Source: Candidatus Eisenbergiella stercoravium (GTDB taxonomy: Bacteria > Bacillota > Clostridia > Lachnospirales > Lachnospiraceae). From it: a stretch of DNA of 60,958 nucleotides. The notes under the pieces are model-generated. The model saw nothing but the letters and a program-made list of their open reading frames with translations. It had not been told where the DNA came from and did no database searches. Below, piece after piece: positions 18,571-26,838 of this stretch (the stretch's first letter is position 1; every line of letters starts with the position of its first letter). The position numbers were made by a program, and so were the translations under genes. The stretch is taken from NCBI GenBank assembly GCA_019113175.1, contig DXHY01000032.1:1-60958 (forward strand), read 5' to 3'.

Positions 18571-18641
18571 GGTATAATGATTGCGCCCAGCGCAATCCGG
18601 CCCGATGCAATCGGGCCGCCCCGCTGTGCGGGGATTATACC
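18571..18641 (+). repeat. GGTATAAT element, copy A1: 71-base perfect cloverleaf
   Basis: The ends GGTATAAT (18571-18578) and ATTATACC (18634-18641) are perfect inverted repeats. Between them lie three perfect hairpins with no spare bases: 18579-18597 (8 bp, loop CCA), 18598-18618 (9 bp, loop GCA) and 18619-18633 (6 bp, loop TGT). The first TATAAT is preceded by TG as in an extended -10 promoter (TGGTATAAT). Another TGGTATAATT follows at 18667-18676. The element sits in promoter position for the kinase gene at 18773. Related copies are at 26686 and 54355. Confidence 0.85.
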
Positions 18642-18772
18642 CTCCAGGCCACAGCTTGTTCGCATGTGGTATAATTCTGAAGTATCATATAGGGAGGATC
18701 CTGTAGATGAAACAGCGGCACGAATGCACAAAATATAAAAGTAACTCAAATTGTATACAGGAGGGAACGGAT

Positions 18773-19639
18773 ATGCCCTGCCGGATTCCGAAAAAAATAG
18801 CCATGATCAACGACATCGCCGGCTACGGACGCTGCTCCGCCACCGAGTCGATTCCCATCATCAGCGCCATGAAGGTACAGGTCTGTCCGGTACCCACCTC
18901 CCTTTTTTCCAACCACACCGGATTCCCGGTCCATTTCATGCACGACTGTACGCCGTACCTGAGGGATTATCTGGCGAAATGGAAGGAGCTGGGCTTTCGG
19001 TTTGACGGGATTTACTGCGGCTTTCTGGGAAGCGCCGAACAGATCGGGATCGTGCAGGAATTTCTCGCCGGCTGGCCGGACGTTCCCTTCATCCTGGACC
19101 CGGTGATGGGAGATCACGGGAAGCCCTACCGGACGGTCACGCCGGAGCACTGCGAAGGATTGAAATCCCTCCTGTCTCGCGCGGCCATCATCACGCCGAA
19201 CATCACGGAGGCCTGCCTGCTGACGGACACCCCCTACCGGGAAAGCGGCTGGAAGCGGGACGAGCTCTGCCTGCTCGCCAGACAGCTTCACGCCATGGGG
19301 CCGGATAAGGTGGTGATCACGGGGCTTCGGGAAAATGAGGATTACATCAACTTCATCTCCGAGCGGACGGACGGGCTGACCACGGAGGTCAACCGGACCC
19401 ATTCCGCGGGCCATTCCTGGCACGGCACCGGGGATATCTTCGCCTCCATCATCGCGGCGGACGCGGTAAACGGCGTGCCTTTCGGGGAATCGGTGGAAAA
19501 GGCAGCTTCCTTTGTGCGCACCTGCATCAGCGCCTCCATCCGGCTGGGCATTCCGGAGCAGGAGGGCGTCTGCTTTGAAAATTTTCTCGCCCTGCTGGCA
19601 GACGGCAGCTTTCCTTCCGGTAAAACGGACGTGGAATAA
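18773..19639 (+). CDS. Pyridoxal/pyridoxamine kinase-like protein
   Basis: This 288-residue ribokinase-fold protein resembles PdxY/PdxK. An N-terminal INDIAGYGRCS replaces the usual S-H-V-G region. FILDPVMGDHGKPY is the vitamin-kinase signature, TPNITEACLLT binds nucleotide, and the anion-hole motif near residue 215 reads WHGTGDIFAS with the catalytic Asp. It would phosphorylate pyridoxal-type vitamers to salvage vitamin B6. The start at 18773 follows AGGAGGG; an upstream in-frame ATG at 18707 has no ribosome binding site. The A1 element supplies the likely promoter. Confidence 0.85.
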   Translation: MPCRIPKKIAMINDIAGYGRCSATESIPIISAMKVQVCPVPTSLFSNHTGFPVHFMHDCTPYLRDYLAKWKELGFRFDGIYCGFLGSAEQIGIVQEFLAGWPDVPFILDPVMGDHGKPYRTVTPEHCEGLKSLLSRAAIITPNITEACLLTDTPYRESGWKRDELCLLARQLHAMGPDKVVITGLRENEDYINFISERTDGLTTEVNRTHSAGHSWHGTGDIFASIIAADAVNGVPFGESVEKAASFVRTCISASIRLGIPEQEGVCFENFLALLADGSFPSGKTDVE

Positions 19640-19699
19640 CATTTGAATATAGAAGAACCTGTGATTTATGCCGCAGCTCTGCGGCGGAATGGAGATTGC

Positions 19700-20863
19700 A
19701 TGAATAAAAAGGAAATCCTGGAAATCAGGAAACAGTATACCCACGAAAGATGCAGCATTTCACGCATCTGCACCTGCTATGTGGACGGAGAGAAAAACAT
19801 CAAAACCACCATGAAGGAGGCTTTCCTTTCTCTCCCGGAGGAAGAGACGTTCAAATATTTCAACATTTTCAAACAGACCCTTTCCGGTACGCTGGGGAAG
19901 AACCTGCTGAATCTGGAATTTCCCCTGGATGCGGAAAATCCGGGCGGCCCGCAGGAGTTTCTCTTAAAGCTTCGTGACAGCCGCCTGCAGGACGACGCGC
20001 TGCTGGAGGAATTTTACAACAAAATCATTGAAACCTGGTATTTCCCGGAAAATTATTACATCATCCTGATCCATGTGGCCTACGACATCCCCGGAAAGTC
20101 CTCGGACGGCTCCGAAATGTTCGACGCCTCCGACGAGGTGTATGAATACCTGCTGTGCAGTTTGTGTCCGGTGAAGCTTTCCAAGCCCGGCCTTTTCTAC
20201 AACACGGAACATAACCAGATTGAGAACCGCATCCGGGACTGGGTGGTGGAGCCTCCGGTGAAGGGCTTCCTCTTTCCGGCCTTCAATGACCGAAGCAGCG
20301 ACATCCACGGCATGCTCTATTTTTCCAGGCAGGCGGAGGAACTGCAGCCCGATTTCATGGAAAGCATGTTCGGCTGTCAGCTTCCCCTCACCGCGAAGAG
20401 CCAGAAGGAATCCTTCAACACGCTGATCGCGGACACCCTGGGCGAGGACGCGGATTATGAAATGGTGAAAAACATCCACGAGCATCTCACGGAAATGGTG
20501 GAGGAAACCAAGGACTCACCGGATCCCCTCGTGCTCACCCGCCCCGATGTGAAACGGCTGTTTGAATTAAGCGGCGTGCCGGAGGAAAAAATGGAAACCT
20601 TCGACCGGGCCTATGATGCGGCCGCCGGGGAGGATACGGCTCTTCTCGCCTCCAACATCGCAAGCGGACGCAGCTTCAGCATCGAGACGCCGGATGTGGT
20701 GATTAAGGTAAATCCGGAACGCACCGATCTGATCGAAACCAGAATCATCGACGGGAAGGAGTGCCTTGTGATCACCGTCAACGACCGCATCGAGGTGAAC
20801 GGGGTCAATGTGCGCACCATGGCGCTGCCTCGCGGCGGGGAAGAGGAAGATTTGATTGAATAG
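19700..20863 (+). CDS. DUF4317 family protein
   Basis: This 387-residue soluble protein opens with MNKKEILEIRKQYTHERCSI and CTCYVDGEKN, the signature of DUF4317, a family of unknown function common in Lachnospiraceae. It is acidic, has no membrane segment or signal peptide, and ends in a Glu-rich tail. The start was placed at 19700, after GGAATGGAG and the small hairpin GCCGCA/TGCGGC (19669-19684); an upstream frame opening is not needed. It is followed closely by the response regulator gene in the same direction, but a functional link is not evident. Confidence 0.8.
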   Translation: MNKKEILEIRKQYTHERCSISRICTCYVDGEKNIKTTMKEAFLSLPEEETFKYFNIFKQTLSGTLGKNLLNLEFPLDAENPGGPQEFLLKLRDSRLQDDALLEEFYNKIIETWYFPENYYIILIHVAYDIPGKSSDGSEMFDASDEVYEYLLCSLCPVKLSKPGLFYNTEHNQIENRIRDWVVEPPVKGFLFPAFNDRSSDIHGMLYFSRQAEELQPDFMESMFGCQLPLTAKSQKESFNTLIADTLGEDADYEMVKNIHEHLTEMVEETKDSPDPLVLTRPDVKRLFELSGVPEEKMETFDRAYDAAAGEDTALLASNIASGRSFSIETPDVVIKVNPERTDLIETRIIDGKECLVITVNDRIEVNGVNVRTMALPRGGEEEDLIE

Positions 20864-20886
20864 ACTGATTTGAGGAATGACCTGAT

Positions 20887-21594
20887 ATGCAGAATAAAGT
20901 AACGGTACTGATCATTGAAGACGAAAAAAACATCTGTGACTTCATCGCAACCACGCTGAAGGCACAGGGCTATAAAACGATCACCACAGGGCTCGGCAGG
21001 GAAGGCGTTTCTCTGACTGCCTCCCAGTGTCCGGAAATCATCCTTCTGGATCTGGGCCTGCCGGATCTGGACGGGATGGACGTGATCCGCCAGATCCGCG
21101 CCTATACTTCGATTCCCATCCTTGTCATCTCCGCCCGCACACAGGAGAAGGAAAAGGTGACGGCTCTGGATCTGGGCGCGGACGACTATATCACCAAGCC
21201 CTTCGGCTCTTCGGAGCTGATGGCGCGCATCCGCACGGCGCTCCGTCACGGCGCGCAGATGGCAGGTGGTATGGCTGCGGGACATCCCTACCGCTCCGGC
21301 GGACTCTGCATCGATTTTGAGCGGAGACTCGTAACCGTGGAAGGAACCCCCGTACACCTGACCCAGGTGGAATTTAAAATCGTCTCCTTCCTTGCCGTCA
21401 ATTCCGGACGGGTCATGACCTACGATGCCATCATCTCCCATGTGTGGGGGCCCTATGCGGACGACAACAACCGGATTCTCCGGGTCAACATGGCGAACAT
21501 CCGCAGAAAACTGGAAAAAAATCCGGCGGAGCCACATTTCATCCTGACGGAGATCGGCGTGGGTTACCGGATGGCCGAGGACGAGGGGCGCTGA
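20887..21594 (+). CDS. KdpE-like OmpR/PhoB-family response regulator
   Basis: This 235-residue protein has a receiver domain (acidic pair in IIEDE, phospho-Asp in LLDLGLPDLDG, Lys in ITKPF) and a winged-helix effector with LTQVEFKIVSFLAVNSGRV and the C-terminal GVGYRM. Sequence style is closest to KdpE, the potassium-stress regulator. The partner kinase gene lies on the opposite strand, ending 18 bp away. No kdpFABC genes are visible, so the target is unknown. Confidence 0.88.
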   Translation: MQNKVTVLIIEDEKNICDFIATTLKAQGYKTITTGLGREGVSLTASQCPEIILLDLGLPDLDGMDVIRQIRAYTSIPILVISARTQEKEKVTALDLGADDYITKPFGSSELMARIRTALRHGAQMAGGMAAGHPYRSGGLCIDFERRLVTVEGTPVHLTQVEFKIVSFLAVNSGRVMTYDAIISHVWGPYADDNNRILRVNMANIRRKLEKNPAEPHFILTEIGVGYRMAEDEGR

Positions 21595-21612
21595 GGCGTG
21601 CTCAGGCGCGGC

Positions 21613-22788
21613 TTACTGTTGTATGCCTTCGGCGCTGCGCGGCAGCGTAAAATAAAACTGCGCGCCATGCCCGTGATTTCTCGCGCCGATGGTTCCCCCA
21701 TGCGCGGTGACGATGGTTTTGCAGATGGACAGGCCGATTCCCATTCCCTTATGACCGTCCGCCACGCTGTTTTCCGTATGTCCGGTCCCGTCAAAAATGG
21801 CGGTGAGCTTATCCTCCGGAATTCCCACGCCCTGATCCGTCACCAGAAACGTCACATCTCTCTTTGCGATCTGCACGCTGCATTCCACAGGCTCGCTGCT
21901 TCCCGCATGAAAAACCGCATTTTCCAGCAGATTGATCAGAACCTGCTCGATCAGCATGGCGTCCATGGGAATCATGATAAATTCCTCCGGAAGCAGCACC
22001 CTTATGTTCGCGTCCGGAATTCTTTTTTTCAGACGGAATACGGCTTCGCTCATCACTTCTTCCACAGGCTCCAGGGATTTGTTCACGCTGGCGCGGCCCT
22101 CGCTGATCCTGGTCACGGTGAGCAGATTTTCCACCATGTTCAGAAGCCAGTCCGCATCCTCCCCGATATGCCGCACCATCTCCCTTTTTTCCTGATCCGT
22201 AAGACGTTCCTCATTTTCCAGATAGGAACTGCTGGCTCCGATGATTCCCGTCAGCGGCGTGCGCAGATCATGCGACACTGCCCGGAGCAGGTTGGCGCGC
22301 ATTTTCTCCTTTTCCGCCTCCGCCAGAAGCTTTTCCCGTTCCGAAAGCTCGCGGGCCTGTTTTTTCATATGGGAGGTTGCCATGCTGCTCAGGACGGAAA
22401 CCACCATCATGCAGAAAAAGGTGACAGGATAGCCTTCCAGCATGAAATTGAACTTCCAGTATGGATAGGTGAACAGATAGTTGACCGCACACACGCTGAG
22501 AAGAGCCGCAGCGATTCCAGGCACATACCCCTGAGTCGTACGGGACACCAGCAGGATGGCCAGAGTGTAAAACATGATCACGTTCATGGTCTGAGCGGTG
22601 AGGCGGTCATAGATATAGGCGGCGATGGTTGCGACAAAAAGGATGCCAAGGGTAATCCCGACATCCTTCCATGTGACCCTGCAGCCCGCAGGATATTTTT
22701 TCATCCGGGAAATGAGCCGGGACGGCCGAAGCCCGTTCCGGACAGCCCTGCGGCCTCCCGGACGCATCTCCTTCGCTCTTCCCCTCAC
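21613..22788 (-). CDS. KdpD C-terminal-like sensor histidine kinase (no Usp/KdpD N-terminal domain)
   Basis: This 391-residue kinase has a four-helix DUF4118-type membrane domain (about residues 40-135), a short coiled coil, the HisKA site AVSHDLRTPLTG and an ATPase domain with N-box NLLENAVFH and G-boxes DQGVGIPE and GMGIGLSICK. It matches the C-terminal half of KdpD; the long cytoplasmic KdpD sensor is missing. The start is GTG, overlapping the flavin reductase stop by four bases; an alternative ATG lies at 22765. It most likely signals to the convergent regulator at 20887-21594. Confidence 0.85.
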   Translation of the reverse strand: MRGRAKEMRPGGRRAVRNGLRPSRLISRMKKYPAGCRVTWKDVGITLGILFVATIAAYIYDRLTAQTMNVIMFYTLAILLVSRTTQGYVPGIAAALLSVCAVNYLFTYPYWKFNFMLEGYPVTFFCMMVVSVLSSMATSHMKKQARELSEREKLLAEAEKEKMRANLLRAVSHDLRTPLTGIIGASSSYLENEERLTDQEKREMVRHIGEDADWLLNMVENLLTVTRISEGRASVNKSLEPVEEVMSEAVFRLKKRIPDANIRVLLPEEFIMIPMDAMLIEQVLINLLENAVFHAGSSEPVECSVQIAKRDVTFLVTDQGVGIPEDKLTAIFDGTGHTENSVADGHKGMGIGLSICKTIVTAHGGTIGARNHGHGAQFYFTLPRSAEGIQQ

Positions 22789-23291
22789 TGCCTCTGCACC
22801 AGAATTTTTTCAATCTCGACCACATACACCGTATGATAGTCCCGGTTCGGATAGTTCTTTTCAATCAGCTCATGATCCAGGAAGCACGCTTCCTCCATAG
22901 GCTGAGCATAAAGCTTACGGCAGATGAGCACCATGCGGCTTTCCTGAAAAACGGGAGCGCTGTTTACCATTTCCACATGCAGACCGCAGGCTGCGATCTT
23001 ATCCTCATCCCTGCCGGAAACCGTTCCCATATAATTCAGCATTTTCCTGTTTCCATCGTCAAAAAAGCTTAGGGAAAGCTTTTCGCTCTTATCGATCAGT
23101 TCCTTCGTGTAGCGCTGGGGACGGATGAAAACGAACGCGACCTTTTTCCCCCAGAGAATACCCACGCCTCCCCAGCTCGCCGTCATGGCGTTCACCTTCG
23201 TGCCGTCTGAAGCCGCCACCAGCATCCAGTCCTCTCCGATCAGTGAAAAAGGATTCTCATTAAGCTCTTCCGGTTTGATTTTTTCCCACAT
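22785..23291 (-). CDS. Flavin reductase-like (FMN-binding) domain protein
   Basis: This 168-residue single-domain protein fits the flavin reductase family. NPFSLIGEDWMLVAASD, KVNAMTASWGGVGILWGK and the central FVRPQRYT-type strand are the usual FMN-binding features. Relatives reduce or bind FMN for electron transfer. It lies in front of the histidine kinase and overlaps it by four bases, so the two are co-translated; whether the flavoprotein informs the kinase is open. A CCGCC/GGCGG hairpin and GGAAGG precede the start. Confidence 0.85.
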   Translation of the reverse strand: MWEKIKPEELNENPFSLIGEDWMLVAASDGTKVNAMTASWGGVGILWGKKVAFVFIRPQRYTKELIDKSEKLSLSFFDDGNRKMLNYMGTVSGRDEDKIAACGLHVEMVNSAPVFQESRMVLICRKLYAQPMEEACFLDHELIEKNYPNRDYHTVYVVEIEKILVQRQ

Positions 23292-23402
23292 TTTTCTGCC
23301 CTTCCTTTCCTTCCGCCGTAAGGCGGTATTCTAATTTCAGAACCTCTCAGCCGGTTCCCGCCATTCCTGCCGCAGCTGCTTCTGTCAGCGTGAAGCGTTT
23401 AC

Positions 23403-23442
23403 AGCAAGAGAACACAGACCCTCTTCATCAGGATCTGTGTTC
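23403..23442 (-). terminator. Hairpin after the PspC gene, probable terminator
   Basis: GAACACAGA pairs with TCTGTGTTC around a 15-base loop that has a short inner pairing. On the minus strand it is followed by TCTTGCTGT, so the T-run is poor. It lies 12 bp beyond the last gene of the PadR operon. Confidence 0.5.
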
Positions 23443-23453
23443 CCGGTTATCCA

Positions 23454-23918
23454 TTATCTCTCGGGCATGATAACCGCCACGATGAAATAGGCGATCAGCC
23501 CCATAAAGCCAGCGCCGAACAGGAGACTCACTCCCACCCAGATCAGACGAACGATGGTGGGATCCCAGTTAAAATATTCCGCGATTCCCGCGCACACACC
23601 GCAGATCATCCGGTTGGAATAAGATCTGGTCAGCCTTTTGCCGGAGCCGTTTCCATAGCCGTTCGCGCCATAACCGTTTCCGCCGCTCCAGCCGTTTGAT
23701 CCGTTCCCGTTTTCCCAGCCCTGACCGTTGTTCCAGCCGTTTCCGTTATTCCAGCCCTGGCCCTGGTTCCAGCCGCTTCCATTATTCCAGCCCTGGCTCT
23801 GATTCCAGCCGTCTGCTCCCTGACCGCCGTTCTGATTCGCGCCGCCTGACTGCCATCCCTGCCGCGCCTGCTCCGCACCGTTTGCATCATTCTGATTTCT
23901 ATCCTGATATTCTGCCAT
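23454..23918 (-). CDS. PspC-domain membrane protein with a Gly/Asn/Trp-rich N-terminal region
   Basis: This 154-residue protein has a C-terminal PspC domain (about residues 93-154: RLTRSYSNRMICGVCAGIAEYF, then two membrane helices). About 80 residues before it consist of degenerate repeats such as GWNNGSGWNQGQ. PspC-type proteins act in envelope-stress responses at the membrane. It is the last gene of the PadR-HAAS-DUF4097-PspC operon. The repeat zone is low complexity and likely flexible. Confidence 0.85.
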   Translation of the reverse strand: MAEYQDRNQNDANGAEQARQGWQSGGANQNGGQGADGWNQSQGWNNGSGWNQGQGWNNGNGWNNGQGWENGNGSNGWSGGNGYGANGYGNGSGKRLTRSYSNRMICGVCAGIAEYFNWDPTIVRLIWVGVSLLFGAGFMGLIAYFIVAVIMPER

Positions 23919-23989
23919 AATTATTACCTCTTTTCCGGAGTGGAACGAAGCAGTTCGTACCGCTCCCTACGTTTTATTATCCCCTATCC

Positions 23990-24922
23990 TTACGGATTTG
24001 TAAAGTAAATTTCCATGCTGCCCATGGATACATCCAGATCAAAGGTTCCGGCCGCATCATGATCCGCGCCCCACTGGGAGCTCATTCCGGAGATTTCCCT
24101 GTCCCCGATCCGGACGCTGCCCATGGAGGCGGAAACATCATAATTATAATCCTCTTCCTTTCCGGCAAGCTCCATGGTCACGCTTCCCATGCCGCAGGTT
24201 CCGCTCAGATTCCCTGTGATCGCCCCGTTCACATACAGGGAACCCATGCCGATATCCGCAGTCATGTCGGAAACCCTTGTGTCATACAGATTGATTTCTC
24301 CCATTCCCAGATAAATCTCCGCGTCCTGTGCGGTCAGCTTCCTGATATCCATGCTTCCCATGCCCTCATTGCAGTACAGGTGATCCGCGTTCAGCTCATC
24401 CGCAGTGAGCGTTCCGGCTCCCACGCTGAGGTTGGCCGTCTCGAAGGAAAATCCCTTTGGCAGATACAGCGTAAGCTCGCCCACCGTTTCCGTACTTCTT
24501 CTTCCGCCGCCGAATATCCATTTCACCCGTTTCTCCTCACTGTCTGCCCGTACATAAAGCGTTCCATCCTCTACATAGGCCTGCGCTCTTTCGATATTAA
24601 CGCCTTCTATGCTGGCCGTCTTTCTTTCCGCTTCCAGAACGTTCACTACGACATTGCCAACCTCCAGCGTCAGCTTTCCGGATCCGGACTCCGGCAGTGC
24701 GTCCAGCTCCTGCGTAAAATCTCCTGACAGGATCTCATGTCTGCCGTCAAAAACAATTCCGGAGTCCCCGTTATCCGCCGCCGATACCTCCAGCAGCCCC
24801 TGTGCGAGCAGTCCATCCAGGCTTTTCTGTCCTCCGAGCATCATTCCTCCGACTGCCAGCATCCCGCCGGCCGCGATCAGGACCAGCGCAGCAATCAGTA
24901 TTCCCTTAAACCATTTATTCAT
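23990..24922 (-). CDS. DUF4097-family membrane-anchored beta-solenoid-like protein
   Basis: This 310-residue protein has one N-terminal membrane segment (residues 7-30) and an extracytoplasmic domain with repeating beta strands (LTLEVGNVVVNVLEAE, FETANLSVGAGTL, YLGMGEINLYDT, MGSLYVNG), as in the DUF4097 'putative adhesin' family. The same GxMGS-type phrase recurs at least five times. Function is unknown; in related operons these proteins are controlled by PadR together with a HAAS-domain protein and PspC. Confidence 0.8.
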   Translation of the reverse strand: MNKWFKGILIAALVLIAAGGMLAVGGMMLGGQKSLDGLLAQGLLEVSAADNGDSGIVFDGRHEILSGDFTQELDALPESGSGKLTLEVGNVVVNVLEAERKTASIEGVNIERAQAYVEDGTLYVRADSEEKRVKWIFGGGRRSTETVGELTLYLPKGFSFETANLSVGAGTLTADELNADHLYCNEGMGSMDIRKLTAQDAEIYLGMGEINLYDTRVSDMTADIGMGSLYVNGAITGNLSGTCGMGSVTMELAGKEEDYNYDVSASMGSVRIGDREISGMSSQWGADHDAAGTFDLDVSMGSMEIYFTNP

Positions 24923-25068
24923 ATCTTCCCCTTTTCTCCACCTTAAACGGCGGTTATCCGATTTGTTCCATTGTTACTGTTCACAGTCAATTCAGGATGG
25001 ACAGCACGCGCGTCGTCCCTGCGCCGGCTGCGACACATCCCAGTGCCGGCTGTGACCCGTCTGAGCTG

Positions 25069-26148
25069 TTACGCCTCCCGTTTTTTCCTGCGGAAGGGCA
25101 GGCTGCACAGATTGACGAAGCCCCGGCACAGGGCAGGAACCGTTTTAACCGCAAACCAGCACATCAGCAGAGTCAGAAGCAGTCCGATTCCAACACATAC
25201 CAGTCCGCCGCCCAGAATACAGACTGCCGAAGCCGGAAAGACAGTCAGATTAGCGACAGAGAAAAATACCATCGCCCCTCCCACCGCAAGCACGGTGACA
25301 CCTCCTATCACCATGCAGGCAAAGAAAATGAGCACACATAACAGAAAAAGGAATGCGATAATGACAGCGCCAAGTCCCAGAGGAATGAGGATCGGGAGCA
25401 GAAAGATACAGGCCAGAATTATCAGAATAACCTCTCCCGTTCCCCGCCCTTTTGACCTCTCCGGGCCGTAGGCGTTCCCATTCGGACCGGGCGGATTATT
25501 TCCTTCCGGACGGGAGCCACAGGGATTCTGTCCGTATTGGTTCTGTCCGTACAGATTCTGTCCATATGCCCCGGAACTGTATGGGCCTGAATGATACTGG
25601 CCGGAAGCGTACTGACTCTGCCCGTATCCCGGACCGCTCCAGGCTTTTCCCGGCCCGGGACCTCCTGAGCCGGGGCCTCCAGGACCTCCCGGCCCGAAAC
25701 CGGAGGGGCCGGATCCATAAGGGCCGGAACCGGAGCCATTCATTCCAGGGGCGGGGCCTCCATAACCGTTTCCTCCGGGCCCCGCCGCTTCATTTCCCGT
25801 GCCATAATGGAATTCATTCCCAGGACTGCCTTTTTCATCCGGAGCTGTTTTCTCCCCATCCGTTTTTTCCGCCCATCCACTGACGGGAACGGGCTCCCTT
25901 TTCTCTCCTTCATCCATCCGAAATCCCTCTTCCGTAAACTCCCCGAAATTCTCTCCGTCCTGAAGGCCGATCAGGATGCTGTCTGCAATGCGTTCCGGAG
26001 AGCCGAGCGCCGCAAGGGCCGCATTCTCATTTTCCGCTCCGGCATCATCCAGATAATCATTATAATATTGAATCGCGTCCTCCCGTTCCTCCTGAGGAAT
26101 ATCCTCCAGAAGCTCCTGAAGCCGCTCCATAAATTCCGCTCTGTTCAT
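25069..26148 (-). CDS. HAAS (DUF1700) domain membrane protein with long Gly/Pro/Tyr-rich linker
   Basis: This 359-residue protein begins with a DUF1700/HAAS domain (about residues 1-60: EFMERLQELLEDIPQEERED and YYNDYLDDAG). Next is a linker of some 140 residues rich in Gly, Pro, Ser, Tyr and Gln, then about four membrane helices and a basic tail (RRKKREA). HAAS domains pair with PadR repressors in many Bacillota. The linker is far longer than in common family members and is a low-complexity insertion that probably varies among strains. Confidence 0.85.
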   Translation of the reverse strand: MNRAEFMERLQELLEDIPQEEREDAIQYYNDYLDDAGAENENAALAALGSPERIADSILIGLQDGENFGEFTEEGFRMDEGEKREPVPVSGWAEKTDGEKTAPDEKGSPGNEFHYGTGNEAAGPGGNGYGGPAPGMNGSGSGPYGSGPSGFGPGGPGGPGSGGPGPGKAWSGPGYGQSQYASGQYHSGPYSSGAYGQNLYGQNQYGQNPCGSRPEGNNPPGPNGNAYGPERSKGRGTGEVILIILACIFLLPILIPLGLGAVIIAFLFLLCVLIFFACMVIGGVTVLAVGGAMVFFSVANLTVFPASAVCILGGGLVCVGIGLLLTLLMCWFAVKTVPALCRGFVNLCSLPFRRKKREA

Positions 26149-26186
26149 TTCTACCTCTTTCCCGCCGCCATGGACGGCATCCTGTC

Positions 26187-26498
26187 TTACCCCTCAAGCA
26201 GATCCGTGATTCTGCCGGAATATTTTTTCCATTCCTCCAGATACAGCCCGAGCTGCGCGCGTCCCTGCTCTGTTACCTGATAATACCTTCGGTTCCGCCC
26301 TCCATATTCCATGTCGTAGGCATCCAGGCAGCCATCCGCCTGCAGCCTTCTCAGAACCGGATACAGTGTGGACTCCGACAGTTCCACCGCCTGACGCACC
26401 TCCTGAGTAATCCGGTAGCCATAGGCCCCGTCCGGCTCTCTGGAAACCACGGCAAGCACGATCGCATCCAGAAGCGCCGCTCCCGTATTAAAAACCAT
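26187..26498 (-). CDS. PadR-family transcriptional regulator
   Basis: This 103-residue protein has a PadR winged helix: LLDAIVLAVVSREPDGAYGY, then ITQEVRQ, ESTLYPVLRRLQADG and the wing GGRNRRYYQVTEQG. The ATG at 26498 was chosen because AAAGGAG lies upstream and because family members start here. It is the first gene of the operon and probably represses it through the dyad at 26515-26535. Confidence 0.92.
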   Translation of the reverse strand: MVFNTGAALLDAIVLAVVSREPDGAYGYRITQEVRQAVELSESTLYPVLRRLQADGCLDAYDMEYGGRNRRYYQVTEQGRAQLGLYLEEWKKYSGRITDLLEG

Positions 26499-26514
26499 TT
26501 TCCATGCTCCTTTC

Positions 26515-26535
26515 ATATTATATTTGCTATAATAT
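26515..26535. promoter_or_regulatory. Perfect dyad in the PadR promoter, candidate operator
   Basis: ATATTATA-(5 bases)-TATAATAT is a perfect inverted repeat of 8+8 bases, 17 bp upstream of the PadR start codon and containing a TATAAT that can serve as the -10 box. A repressor bound here would block RNA polymerase, as expected for PadR autoregulation. Confidence 0.6.
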
Positions 26536-26685
26536 TGTTTTGTAGCTTTACTATAGAGCAGAGTCCGCAAAACTGCAAGGAAGAAGCCTGGAAGAATCGG
26601 CGAAAAAACTCTGATGAAAAACGAAAGATTTTCTTAAATTAACTTTCTTCCCCTCCGGACGGAATTGTGATCATTTCCGGGGGAT

Positions 26686-26814
26686 GGTATAATGAGTGCG
26701 CGCAGCGCAGGCCGGCACAATGAAATCGTGCTGCACTCGCTCTATCGTGCTGCACTCGCTCTATCGTGCTGCACTCGCTTTATCGTGCCACCCCGCTTCC
26801 GCGGGGATTATACC
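26686..26814 (+). repeat. GGTATAAT element, copy A2, with internal 19-bp triplication
   Basis: The ends GGTATAAT (26686-26693) and ATTATACC (26807-26814) are inverted repeats. Inside are a TGCGC/GCGCA hairpin (26697-26709), a GCAC/GTGC hairpin (26715-26731), three tandem 19-bp units beginning GTGCTGCACTCG (26728-26784) and the CCCCGC/GCGGGG hairpin (26791-26806). TATAAT at 26688-26693 has TG at the extended -10 position and a -35-like TTGTGA 17 bases upstream, so the element plausibly carries the promoter of the VOC operon. Confidence 0.8.
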
Positions 26815-26838
26815 AGCAATCCACGGCTTGTGGAGAAA

